This document shows positions 17,575-25,494 of a DNA stretch of 64,000 nucleotides, piece by piece. The notes under the pieces were generated by a model, which was not told the DNA's origin, searched no databases, and saw only the letters and a program-made list of their open reading frames with translations. The stretch is taken from the NCBI GenBank assembly GCA_947476405.1, contig CANJQG010000006.1, positions 21,398 to 85,397 on the forward strand. The letters are read 5' to 3'. Position 1 is the stretch's first letter, and each line of letters starts with the position of its first letter. The DNA comes from Thiotrichales bacterium (GTDB lineage: Bacteria; Pseudomonadota; Gammaproteobacteria; Francisellales; CACEW01). Made by a program: the position numbers and the translations under genes.

Positions 17575-18339
17575 ATGATTTTGAGCACATACAGCCCTCG
17601 CGGCAGTGACATTTATTACGTATTGCGCAAGGTGCCTTTTAAAAAGAGGGAAGCCTATCAGGCCCTGCATGCCTTCTGCGCTGAGCTCAACCAAATCAGC
17701 GAGCATTACAGAGAACCCCAGGTGGCAGAACAAAAACTCTGGTGGTGGCAGGATGAAATCATACGCTTTTTTGAAAACAAGGCCGCGCACCCGCTCTTAA
17801 CGGCGCTGATTCCTGAGCGCGAACGGCTATCTAAAACAGCCCTTCTGGCCTTAATTGAGGCTAATCTTTTAAGCTTGAAAACCCATATTTTTGAAACCCG
17901 CGCTGAACTTTTCAAACATTATCAGCATCTAGGCGGAATTCAATTTGATTTAAAAGCGCAGATATTGGGGCAAACAAAAGACCCGCTGCTGCACCACGAT
18001 CTGGGCATGCGCGCTGAAATACTCCGGCATCTCATCCAGTTTCGACATTTTTTACAAAAACAACATCTCTATTTTTCGCTAGAAGATTTTCGTCAATATC
18101 AAATTGATCCACAGCCTATTTTACAGGGGCGCGAATTAAACACGTTGACGCCACTATTTGAAAATTATTTTTCCACATCATTAAATGAGAGACCGAACTA
18201 TAAACTTGAATTAAAACCACTTTTTCTAGAGCTAAAGCTAAAGATCAAGCAAATTCAACAAATTAAAAATGATAACTGGCAGTGGTTCAAAAATAAAGTG
18301 GAATTAAATGCTTTACAAAAACTATTTTTCACATTATAA
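17575..18339 (+). CDS. Squalene/phytoene-synthase-like protein lacking the first Asp motif
   Basis: A 254-residue all-helical protein of the squalene/phytoene synthase fold. The N-terminus YYVLRKVPFKKREAYQALHAFCAEL and the WWWQDEI followed by HPLLTAL match the family block by block. Authentic synthases carry a magnesium-binding DDIVD-type motif after FCREV; here the matching place reads NQISE, so both aspartates are missing. A second Asp motif expected near 160 is also not evident. It therefore resembles the non-catalytic NDUFAF6-like branch, which helps assemble respiratory complex I, rather than a terpenoid enzyme. No carotenoid or hopanoid genes are nearby. Function is uncertain. Confidence 0.72.
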   Translation: MILSTYSPRGSDIYYVLRKVPFKKREAYQALHAFCAELNQISEHYREPQVAEQKLWWWQDEIIRFFENKAAHPLLTALIPERERLSKTALLALIEANLLSLKTHIFETRAELFKHYQHLGGIQFDLKAQILGQTKDPLLHHDLGMRAEILRHLIQFRHFLQKQHLYFSLEDFRQYQIDPQPILQGRELNTLTPLFENYFSTSLNERPNYKLELKPLFLELKLKIKQIQQIKNDNWQWFKNKVELNALQKLFFTL

Positions 18340-18440
18340 TCTTAAAATTATTTGCAATCACGCCTTTTACTTCTCTGCAAAACCCTATATAATTCAGGAA
18401 TATCGTTTTATATTCACCCATTATTTTAAGGAGCGCCACC

Positions 18441-19865
18441 GTGTTATTTAAACAGCCCAAACCTTTTTATATGATTTTCTTTATCGAAATGTGGGAGCGA
18501 TTCGGCTTCTATGGCATGCAGGCCATTATGGTCTTGTATCTTGTCAAACAAATGGGCTTTAGTGATGCGGAATCCTTTAATACCTACAGTGCTTTCACAG
18601 CCCTGATCTATAGTGTCATCGCGATCGGTGGATATATTGGCGATAACATTCTGGGCACTAAACGGACTATTTTATTGGGTGCTATTTTTCTCGCACTGGG
18701 CTATGCGATTCTGGGCTTTCCGAATCCTAATTCAATGTATTTTGGAATGGGCATGATTGTGGTTGGAAATGGATTTTTTAAAGCGAATCCCTCCAGCTTA
18801 CTTTCTAAATGCTATAGCGAAAACGACCCGCGTTTGGACGGTGCGTTTACACTTTATTATATGGCCATCAATATCGGCTCCTTATTTAGTATGCTGCTGG
18901 TTCCCGTCATTGTAAGCTATACCAATTGGCAAGTTGGCTTTTCGATTTGCGCCGCGGGCTTACTGGTTGGGATTGCAAACTATTTTTACTTCTATAAAAC
19001 CGTGAAAAACATTGACTCTGAACCCGGAAAACAACCCCTTCGATTTAAAACACTTTTGGTCATTATTGTCGGCGGACTGGTTGTTGCAGGCGTGGCCAGT
19101 TATGTTTTACGTCACCTGATCATTGCACACATTGTACTGATCCTGATGGCCGTCAGCATTCTCTATCTTTTCTTCGCTGAAATTGGTCGCTCAGAACCTG
19201 AATTACGTGGCAAACTGATTGCTGCATTAATCTTGATTATTCAGGGGATGATCTTCTTTATTCTCTATCAACAGATGCCGACCTCTCTTAATTTTTATGC
19301 GATCAATAATGTTCAACACTCCATTATGGGCTTTGCCGTGAACCCGCTTTCATTTCAGGCCTTAAACCCCTTCTGGATTTTTATCATGAGCCCTATTTTA
19401 GCCTGGGGATATACCAAACTGGGTGCTAAAAATAAAGACTTGAGCATGCCAAGCAAATTTACATTGGGAATCACCCTTTGCTCGCTTTCTTTTCTTGTTC
19501 TCGCGCTGAGCCGATACTTTGGAAACGCGCAAGGGATTGTCTCCTCCTGGTGGATCATTTTCAGCTACTTCCTACAAAGCACAGGCGAACTATTGGTGAG
19601 TGGCTTAGGTCTAGCCATGGTCGCACATTTAGTCCCCCAACGACTAATGGGCTTTATCATGGGCGCATGGTTTATGGGCTCCGCAAGCGGCATTATTTTG
19701 GGTGGCATGATTGCTGGCTTGACGAATGTCCCCAGCAATATCGCACCGGGCGTTTACTCCCTTAATCTTTATGCCAGCGTATTCGAAAAAATCGGTTTTG
19801 GCTCCCTGATTATCGCAGTCATTATGGCGATCTTTATCCCAAAACTGAAAAAAATGATGCAATAA
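18441..19865 (+). CDS. POT-family proton-coupled di/tripeptide transporter
   Basis: A 474-residue MFS transporter with about 12-14 membrane helices. The diagnostic POT motif EMWERFGFYGM (about 14-24) is present (family ExxERFxYY, proton coupling), followed by GGYIGDNILGTKR, and GNGFFKANPSSLL plus GAFTLYYMAINIGS, the PTR2 signatures. Such proteins import small peptides with protons, a common nutrient route in amino-acid-scavenging intracellular bacteria. Closest types are DtpA/DtpB. Translation starts at GTG with an AAGGAG site. A weak hairpin (19876-19902) separates it from exported family member 3. Confidence 0.92.
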   Translation: MLFKQPKPFYMIFFIEMWERFGFYGMQAIMVLYLVKQMGFSDAESFNTYSAFTALIYSVIAIGGYIGDNILGTKRTILLGAIFLALGYAILGFPNPNSMYFGMGMIVVGNGFFKANPSSLLSKCYSENDPRLDGAFTLYYMAINIGSLFSMLLVPVIVSYTNWQVGFSICAAGLLVGIANYFYFYKTVKNIDSEPGKQPLRFKTLLVIIVGGLVVAGVASYVLRHLIIAHIVLILMAVSILYLFFAEIGRSEPELRGKLIAALILIIQGMIFFILYQQMPTSLNFYAINNVQHSIMGFAVNPLSFQALNPFWIFIMSPILAWGYTKLGAKNKDLSMPSKFTLGITLCSLSFLVLALSRYFGNAQGIVSSWWIIFSYFLQSTGELLVSGLGLAMVAHLVPQRLMGFIMGAWFMGSASGIILGGMIAGLTNVPSNIAPGVYSLNLYASVFEKIGFGSLIIAVIMAIFIPKLKKMMQ

Positions 19866-19875
19866 TCTTGCTTTT

Positions 19876-19902
19876 GGGAGCAAAATTATCAATAATGCTC
19901 CC
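19876..19902 (+). terminator. Weak terminator-like hairpin
   Basis: GGGAGC pairs perfectly with GCTCCC around a 15-nt loop, followed only by TTCT. It may reduce but not stop transcription into the next gene, which starts 24 bp later. Confidence 0.45.
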
Positions 19903-19925
19903 TTCTGAATTGAAAGGAATAATCG

Positions 19926-20327
19926 ATGAAACCGAATACGCTTCGCTTACTATCCAGCAGTGCATTGCTTTTTGCCATGACCAGCACTTTTGCAGCAACG
20001 GGATATCTCTCACAAACCTCAGGTCAAATTACTTTGGCCCCCAAGGATGATGTATTAGTCGCCACTACGGTTGTGAATTGGGACCCGAAATCATCGGATC
20101 AACTTGAAGTTAAATGGCTTGCACCCAAAGGCTTCTGCCAAAGCTCAATCTTTAATATCGCACGCGGCAATAATACCCAGCATGATGTCTCCTGGTCCTA
20201 CCGCACGGTGACTCACCAACAGACAAGCTGCACTGGAAAATGGCAGGTTTTACTGATCAACACCAGCACAGCCAAAACATTGAGTTCAGCTGGCTATGTG
20301 GTTTCACCGCTTGCTACGCAGTCTTGA
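19926..20327 (+). CDS. Small exported protein, paralogous family member 3
   Basis: A 133-residue secreted protein with a signal peptide ending TFA (about residue 22). It shares with the products at 2476-2904 and 2983-3396 the order SGQITL, W.P.SSDQLEVKW..P, a Cys (GFCQSS), W, a Cys in CTGKW, and TAKTLSSAGY, but is more divergent and has no Ala/Thr linker. The two conserved cysteines again suggest a disulfide. GAAAGGAAT precedes the ATG. It lies 17 kb from the porin island, so the family is not tied to one operon. The end overlaps the convergent SIS gene by 14 bp. Function unknown. Confidence 0.82.
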   Translation: MKPNTLRLLSSSALLFAMTSTFAATGYLSQTSGQITLAPKDDVLVATTVVNWDPKSSDQLEVKWLAPKGFCQSSIFNIARGNNTQHDVSWSYRTVTHQQTSCTGKWQVLLINTSTAKTLSSAGYVVSPLATQS

Positions 20328-21735
20328 TCTCCGATAATAAGCGAAACACGATTGATTCCTGAGGCTTTAAACCAGGCAAAATTTCACTTAATTTTTTGGC
20401 AACCACATTATAATCCAAGACAACGCCCGCTTCCTGTTCATATAAAAAGAGGACAAAGCGAATCGCCCGATCCACCAGCTTCGCATTAGATGGCTTAAGA
20501 TTTGTCATTAAATTGCCATGATAATAACCCAAGCGCCCCATCATCAAAGTAGAATGATTGACACAAATTAAGCGCAGCAAAAACGCAATCTCCAAAAGGC
20601 TTAAATCAGGCAGATCCAGCGCTATCTTTTGACCTGAAAAAGACATTTCCAGAAATGATGTTTTCTGTATAATTCGGAGCATTTGAATCTTAGGCTGAAT
20701 TTTTTTTAAAAAATCCAAAGCATCCATGCTTAAATCAAAACCGTAAATTCGATTTGAAAAAGCACGAACAGGCCGAGACAATAAAGCCTCCCAGGCAAAC
20801 TGCTGCCCCCCAACCACATCTGACAAAAGGACATACTGAAACAAAATCGGCGCAGCATCCTGCTGATTTGGAAAAGCGGGCAAATTAAAAGTGGGGGAAC
20901 GCTCTGTCATATCAGCCAAAACAGGCATGGCCAAAGCAGCCTCAACCTCATATACCACAGCTTCCTGTCGCTGATGGCAGGCGGCCTCCCACTCAGTCAA
21001 AGGCAGAAAGAGCGACCAATCCAGCTTTTCATAAAAAGCGCGCCAACGCTTTCCATCAAATCCAAGAGGAAATAAAGCCTCCATAAGCGCAAAAGTCAAA
21101 GCAGTGGTGGCCTGCATCCGAGTACTGCCCATCAAGGCCATCGGCCCTACCGTCAAATTCAGCAAAGCAAATCCAGCCTGACCCACGGGATGCTCTGCAT
21201 GACGCTCCAGCAAAAGCGCATCTGGATTGCAATATAAAAACCACGGCTCAGCCTGCGTGATCGTTTGCGCATATCTGAGTGCACCTAAAATAAAGGGAGA
21301 TTCCCCTCCGGCACTTAAGGCAATCACGATATCTGCCGCAGAAAGGGCAAGTGCTTCAAGCTGCGCCACAGCATATTCAGGACGATCTTCGCAAGCTTCA
21401 ACAGACTCAATTAAACTGATATCTCCACCCGCCAGAACTGAAATTAATGCATCCTGATTTGGCTGAGTAAAACGCCAGTCATGTTCAATCTGCGCCGCAA
21501 TCCGCCCACTGGCACCACAGCCTACGAGCATGACTCGCCCCCCTCGATCCATCACATGAAAACAGGCAGCCTGCAATTGTTTTATTTTTTCAGCCTGCTC
21601 ACTCACCCGATCCAAAGCAGTATGATCCAGCTCAGCTAATAGCGCATAAGCCTGCAATAGATCCGCTTGCGCGAGATGGGAAAGCGCTGTCGTTTTAGGA
21701 TGGGACCCTTCCGTTATCAACGATGAATGTGCCAA
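20314..21735 (-). CDS. SIS-domain sugar-phosphate protein, MurQ/glucokinase-regulator-like
   Basis: A 473-residue protein. The N-terminal part begins TEGSHPKT, close to the TE..NP.T of MurQ (N-acetylmuramic acid 6-phosphate etherase), then has a SIS-domain loop VMLVGCGASGRIAAQ (about 68-82) and VIALSAGGESPFILGAL (about 136-152), the sugar-phosphate site of this group. MurQ is about 300 residues; the extra C-terminal region (second SIS-like half, about 250-440) is the size of glucokinase-regulatory-protein homologs. It may therefore be an etherase-like enzyme of muramic-acid recycling, in line with ampG elsewhere in the window, or a sugar-phosphate sensor. It diverges from cfa. Confidence 0.72.
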   Translation of the reverse strand: MAHSSLITEGSHPKTTALSHLAQADLLQAYALLAELDHTALDRVSEQAEKIKQLQAACFHVMDRGGRVMLVGCGASGRIAAQIEHDWRFTQPNQDALISVLAGGDISLIESVEACEDRPEYAVAQLEALALSAADIVIALSAGGESPFILGALRYAQTITQAEPWFLYCNPDALLLERHAEHPVGQAGFALLNLTVGPMALMGSTRMQATTALTFALMEALFPLGFDGKRWRAFYEKLDWSLFLPLTEWEAACHQRQEAVVYEVEAALAMPVLADMTERSPTFNLPAFPNQQDAAPILFQYVLLSDVVGGQQFAWEALLSRPVRAFSNRIYGFDLSMDALDFLKKIQPKIQMLRIIQKTSFLEMSFSGQKIALDLPDLSLLEIAFLLRLICVNHSTLMMGRLGYYHGNLMTNLKPSNAKLVDRAIRFVLFLYEQEAGVVLDYNVVAKKLSEILPGLKPQESIVFRLLSEIKTA

Positions 21736-21746
21736 AATAGCCTCAC

Positions 21747-21775
21747 TTGAAAAAAAATCACCCTTATTATATCAT
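21747..21775 (+). promoter_or_regulatory. Promoter of cfa
   Basis: TTGAAA (21747-21752), 17 bp, TATCAT (21770-21775). The transcript would start about 28 nt before the cfa ATG at 21810. Confidence 0.6.
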
Positions 21776-21809
21776 CTGAATTTATGTAAAAACCAGAGAA
21801 CGGATCATC

Positions 21810-22949
21810 ATGATTAAGCCCAATCCTGCAAAATCGCTCATTCTTGATTTACTTAAATATACTGATATTGAAATTAATGGCCCCAAACCTTATGACCTCC
21901 AAATTCATAATGAACTTTTTTACAAACGCATTTTACGTGAGGGATCGCTTGCTTTAGGGGAAAGCTATATGGATGGCTGGTGGGATTGCGCGGCACTGGA
22001 CCAATTTTTTGCTAAAATATTTGCAGCTGAAATCGACAAAAAAATCAAATTTGATCTCAAAGTCATGACAAAACTATTTTTCAGAAAAACAATCTACGCG
22101 CTCCATAATCCTCAAAACAAAAAGCGCGCTTTTATGGTGGGTGAACAGCATTATGATATTGGTAATGATTTATATCAACGCATGCTGGATCCTACGATGA
22201 GCTATACCTGCGCCTATTGGAAAGAGGCCACAACCCTTGAAGAAGCGCAACTCACTAAACTCGAACTCATTTGTCAAAAATTGCAACTTAAACCCGGCAT
22301 GCGCTTATTGGATATCGGCTGTGGATTCGGGGGAATGGCTGAATACGCTGCAAGACGCTATCAAGTCGAAGTCGTCGGCCTGACCATTTCCAAAGAACAA
22401 CAAGCCCTTGGAATGGCACGCTGCAAAGGCCTTCCCATTGATTTACGCCTGCAAGATTATCGCGAAATCAATGAAAAATTTGACCGCATCGTTTCCATCG
22501 GTATGTTTGAACACGTTGGCCCCAAAAACTATCTTAATTATATGCAAGTTGCTGCCAATGCCCTGAAAGATCCAGACAGTCTTTTTCTCCTTCACACCAT
22601 CGGAGCCAATCGTTCAAAATTTGAAGCGGACCCCTGGATCAACAAATATATTTTCCCCAATGGCGCCCTGCCCTCTATCGCACAAATTGCGAGTAATATT
22701 GAGGGCTTGTTCGTTATGGAAGACTGGCATAATTTTGGCTTTTGTTATTATAAAACCCTCATGGCCTGGCATAGTCGCTTCAATCAGCACTACCCAGAAA
22801 TTAAAGACCAATATAACGAACGTTTTTTTCGCATGTGGAACTATTACCTCCTCTGCAGCGCCGGCGCCTTCTATGCGCGCGATATTCAACTCTGGCAGAT
22901 TGTTCTTTCCAAAAAAGGCATTCCAGGCGGCTATCAGGCGCCGCGTTGA
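21810..22949 (+). CDS. cfa: Cyclopropane-fatty-acyl-phospholipid synthase
   Basis: A 379-residue enzyme that adds a methylene from S-adenosylmethionine across double bonds of membrane lipids, usually in stationary phase or acid. Family features: LGESYMDGWWD (about 50-60), HYDIGNDLYQRMLDPTMSYTCAYW (about 112-135), the SAM loop LLDIGCGFGG, the MFEHVG motif, and C-terminal HNFGFCYYKTLMAW. Length is normal. It has its own promoter, diverges from the SIS gene, and the dnaA gene begins 72 bp after it. In many genomes cfa aids acid resistance, which suits life in phagosomes, but that is inference. Confidence 0.95.
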   Translation: MIKPNPAKSLILDLLKYTDIEINGPKPYDLQIHNELFYKRILREGSLALGESYMDGWWDCAALDQFFAKIFAAEIDKKIKFDLKVMTKLFFRKTIYALHNPQNKKRAFMVGEQHYDIGNDLYQRMLDPTMSYTCAYWKEATTLEEAQLTKLELICQKLQLKPGMRLLDIGCGFGGMAEYAARRYQVEVVGLTISKEQQALGMARCKGLPIDLRLQDYREINEKFDRIVSIGMFEHVGPKNYLNYMQVAANALKDPDSLFLLHTIGANRSKFEADPWINKYIFPNGALPSIAQIASNIEGLFVMEDWHNFGFCYYKTLMAWHSRFNQHYPEIKDQYNERFFRMWNYYLLCSAGAFYARDIQLWQIVLSKKGIPGGYQAPR

Positions 22950-23021
22950 GCGTGTGATTCCATTTCTCATTTCTGCTAATTTTTGATAGAATAACTTCTT
23001 TTCAAAAATTCATTAGGCTTA

Positions 23022-24347
23022 ATGAGCACCTGGCAAAGCTGTTTAAATTTATTGCAGAACGACCTGCCCGCAACGGACTTCGCCACATGGCTAGTACCTT
23101 TGCATGCTTCGGAAGATGAACACCAATTTACGTTATATGCCCCCAATCGCTTTGTTTTAGATTGGGTACGCGATCATTATTTTCAAAAAATTGAAGATAC
23201 GCTGAAATTGATCAGCGAATATCAAAGCATCCAAATTAAAATCGGTCATCAGCAGCAACCCGCTTTTTCAGCACCTCCTGCTTCTGCTGCACCAGCTCCC
23301 CATCAAACTAAAAGCAAGATTGTTCAAAATAGCGCCTTAAATCCACGCTTTACCTTTGATAATTTTGTTGAAGGAAAATCAAACCAACTAGCCAAAGCGG
23401 CTGCATTGCAAGTAGCTCAAAACCCTGGAAAAGCGTATAATCCTCTCTTTTTTTATGGCGGCGTCGGCCTGGGAAAAACTCACTTAATGCACGCCATTGG
23501 CAACTTAATTTGTCAGCATAAAAAAGACGCCAAAATACTCTATTTGCATTCTGAACGTTTTGTCGCAGATATGGTTAAAGCGCTGCAAAGCAATTCCATT
23601 AACACCTTCAAGGAATATTATCGCTCACTCGATGCTTTATTGATTGATGACATTCAATTTTTTGCAGGAAAAGATCGCACTCAGGAAGAATTTTTCCATA
23701 CTTTTAATGCCTTACTGGAAGGGCATCAACAAATCGTCATGACTTGCGATCGATACCCCAAAGAAATTAACGGCCTAGAAGAACGTCTAAAGTCACGATT
23801 CGGCTGGGGCCTCACAGTCGGGATTGACCCCCCTGACCTCGAAACACGCGTGGCCATTTTAATTAATAAAGCCGCGGAAGTGAATATTCATCTGCCCCAT
23901 GAAGTTGCTTTTTTCATTGCCAAAAAAATTCGCTCCAATGTGCGTGAACTGGAAGGGGCTTTAAAACGTGTTGTGGCCAACGCCAACTTTACAGGCCACG
24001 AAATTACCATTGATTTTGTACGTGATACGCTACGTGATTTATTATCCTTGCAAGATAAGCTGGTCACACTCGACAACATCCAGAAGACTGTGGCAGAATA
24101 CTTTAAAATAAAGCTGGCTGATTTGCTCTCGATCAAAAGAACGCGCTCTTTTGCTCGGCCTCGCCAAGTCGCCATGGCTTTGGCGAAAGAACTCACCAGC
24201 CATAGCTTGCCGGAGATCGGAACGGCCTTTGGAGGGCGAGACCATACGACGGTCCTGCATGCCTGCCGCACTATAAAAGGCCTGCGTGAAGCCAACAGCA
24301 ATATGGCAGAAGATTATCAAAATTTACTGCGCAGTTTATCGACTTAA
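23022..24347 (+). CDS. dnaA: Chromosomal replication initiator DnaA
   Basis: A 441-residue AAA+ initiator. Domain I (about 1-75) begins [24 protein letters not shown]; a short Pro/Ala/Ser linker (about 85-105) is domain II; domain III has [19 protein letters not shown], Walker [13 protein letters not shown] (about 146-157), Walker [10 protein letters not shown] and [11 protein letters not shown]; domain IV ends with the DNA-binding signature [15 protein letters not shown]. It binds DnaA boxes, and perfect boxes occur in the gap at 354-1075. It is followed 12 bp later by dnaN. Unusually no recF or gyrB follows, and no rpmH precedes. Confidence 0.97.
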   Translation: MSTWQSCLNLLQNDLPATDFATWLVPLHASEDEHQFTLYAPNRFVLDWVRDHYFQKIEDTLKLISEYQSIQIKIGHQQQPAFSAPPASAAPAPHQTKSKIVQNSALNPRFTFDNFVEGKSNQLAKAAALQVAQNPGKAYNPLFFYGGVGLGKTHLMHAIGNLICQHKKDAKILYLHSERFVADMVKALQSNSINTFKEYYRSLDALLIDDIQFFAGKDRTQEEFFHTFNALLEGHQQIVMTCDRYPKEINGLEERLKSRFGWGLTVGIDPPDLETRVAILINKAAEVNIHLPHEVAFFIAKKIRSNVRELEGALKRVVANANFTGHEITIDFVRDTLRDLLSLQDKLVTLDNIQKTVAEYFKIKLADLLSIKRTRSFARPRQVAMALAKELTSHSLPEIGTAFGGRDHTTVLHACRTIKGLREANSNMAEDYQNLLRSLST

Positions 24348-24359
24348 CAGGAGAATAAA

Positions 24360-25463
24360 ATGAAATTTACAGTCAACCGCGAAACCCTCTTAAAGCCTTT
24401 ACAAGCCATCATTAATATTGTTGAAAAAAAGCAAGCCTCAGCTATTTTGGCTAATCTCCTGATCAAAGTTGACCAAGATTATATCGAACTGACTGCAACT
24501 GACCTGGAAATCGAATTAATTGCTAAAGTTCACTTAACCACTCCAGCTGAGCCTGGCATTTCAACGATTCCAGCCAAAAAACTATTTGAGATTTTTAAAA
24601 ATCTGCCCGACCAATCCATGATTGAAGTCAAAGCTGAAACTGCAGATAAAATTGTCATTAAATCAGGAAAAAGCAAGTTCACTCTGGCTACATTGCCTGC
24701 TGCAAACTTTCCCGCAATGGAAAGCCAATTAGGCCAGACCATGATTCAAATTCCTGAAAAAATACTGGCTCAATTGATTCGAAAAACTGCTTTTGCAATG
24801 GCTCAGCAAGACGTGCGTTATTTTTTAAACGGCCTGCTCTTAGAAGTCAGCGAAAAAATGATTCGTACGGTTGCCACAGATGGCCATCGCCTCGCGCTGA
24901 CCACTGAAACTATTGAAGGTCATCCTGGCATTCATCAAGTCATTATTCCTCGCAAAACGATTTTAGAATTACAACGCATTTTAGGCGTCAGTGACGAACC
25001 CATCACCTTAATTTTAGGTGCCCATTTCATTCGGATTGCATTAAAAGATATCATTATTACTTCTAAATTGGTAGACGGTCGCTACCCCGATTACAATCGC
25101 GTCATTCCCAGCACCGGAAAAAACATCATGATTGTTCCGAAAGATGCGTTCAAACAAGCCCTGCAACGCACCGCGATTCTATCTAACGAAAAACATCATG
25201 GCGTGCGCTTAAACATCGAAAATAATGTTTTAAAATTAATGGCTAACAATCCAGAACAGGAAGAAGCAGAAGATGAAATCGAAGTGGCCTATGTCGGACA
25301 GGCTGTTGATATTGGCTTTAACATCACCTATTTCATGGAAGTCCTAAGCGTTTTGGAGTGCGAAAATATTAAAGTGACCCTCACTAACAATGTCAGCAGC
25401 ATCCTTCTCCATGACCCTGAAAACAGCCAATCTGTTTACGTGATTATGCCCATCCGTCTCTAG
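24360..25463 (+). CDS. dnaN: DNA polymerase III beta sliding clamp
   Basis: A 367-residue clamp, exactly the usual size, made of three repeated clamp domains. Recognisable blocks include MKFTVNRETLLKPLQ at the start, EIELIA, RYFLNGLLLEV, TDGHRLAL (about 173-180), DGRYPDYNRVIP and a C-terminal VYVIMPIRL, which forms part of the protein-binding pocket. It tethers polymerase III to DNA. The AGGAG site lies 8 nt upstream of the ATG, and only 12 bp separate it from dnaA, so they form an operon. The clamp also partners MutS and Hda-type regulators. Confidence 0.97.
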   Translation: MKFTVNRETLLKPLQAIINIVEKKQASAILANLLIKVDQDYIELTATDLEIELIAKVHLTTPAEPGISTIPAKKLFEIFKNLPDQSMIEVKAETADKIVIKSGKSKFTLATLPAANFPAMESQLGQTMIQIPEKILAQLIRKTAFAMAQQDVRYFLNGLLLEVSEKMIRTVATDGHRLALTTETIEGHPGIHQVIIPRKTILELQRILGVSDEPITLILGAHFIRIALKDIIITSKLVDGRYPDYNRVIPSTGKNIMIVPKDAFKQALQRTAILSNEKHHGVRLNIENNVLKLMANNPEQEEAEDEIEVAYVGQAVDIGFNITYFMEVLSVLECENIKVTLTNNVSSILLHDPENSQSVYVIMPIRL

Positions 25464-25494
25464 CTTTTCACCTGGAGTATCACTCAGAATTTGT

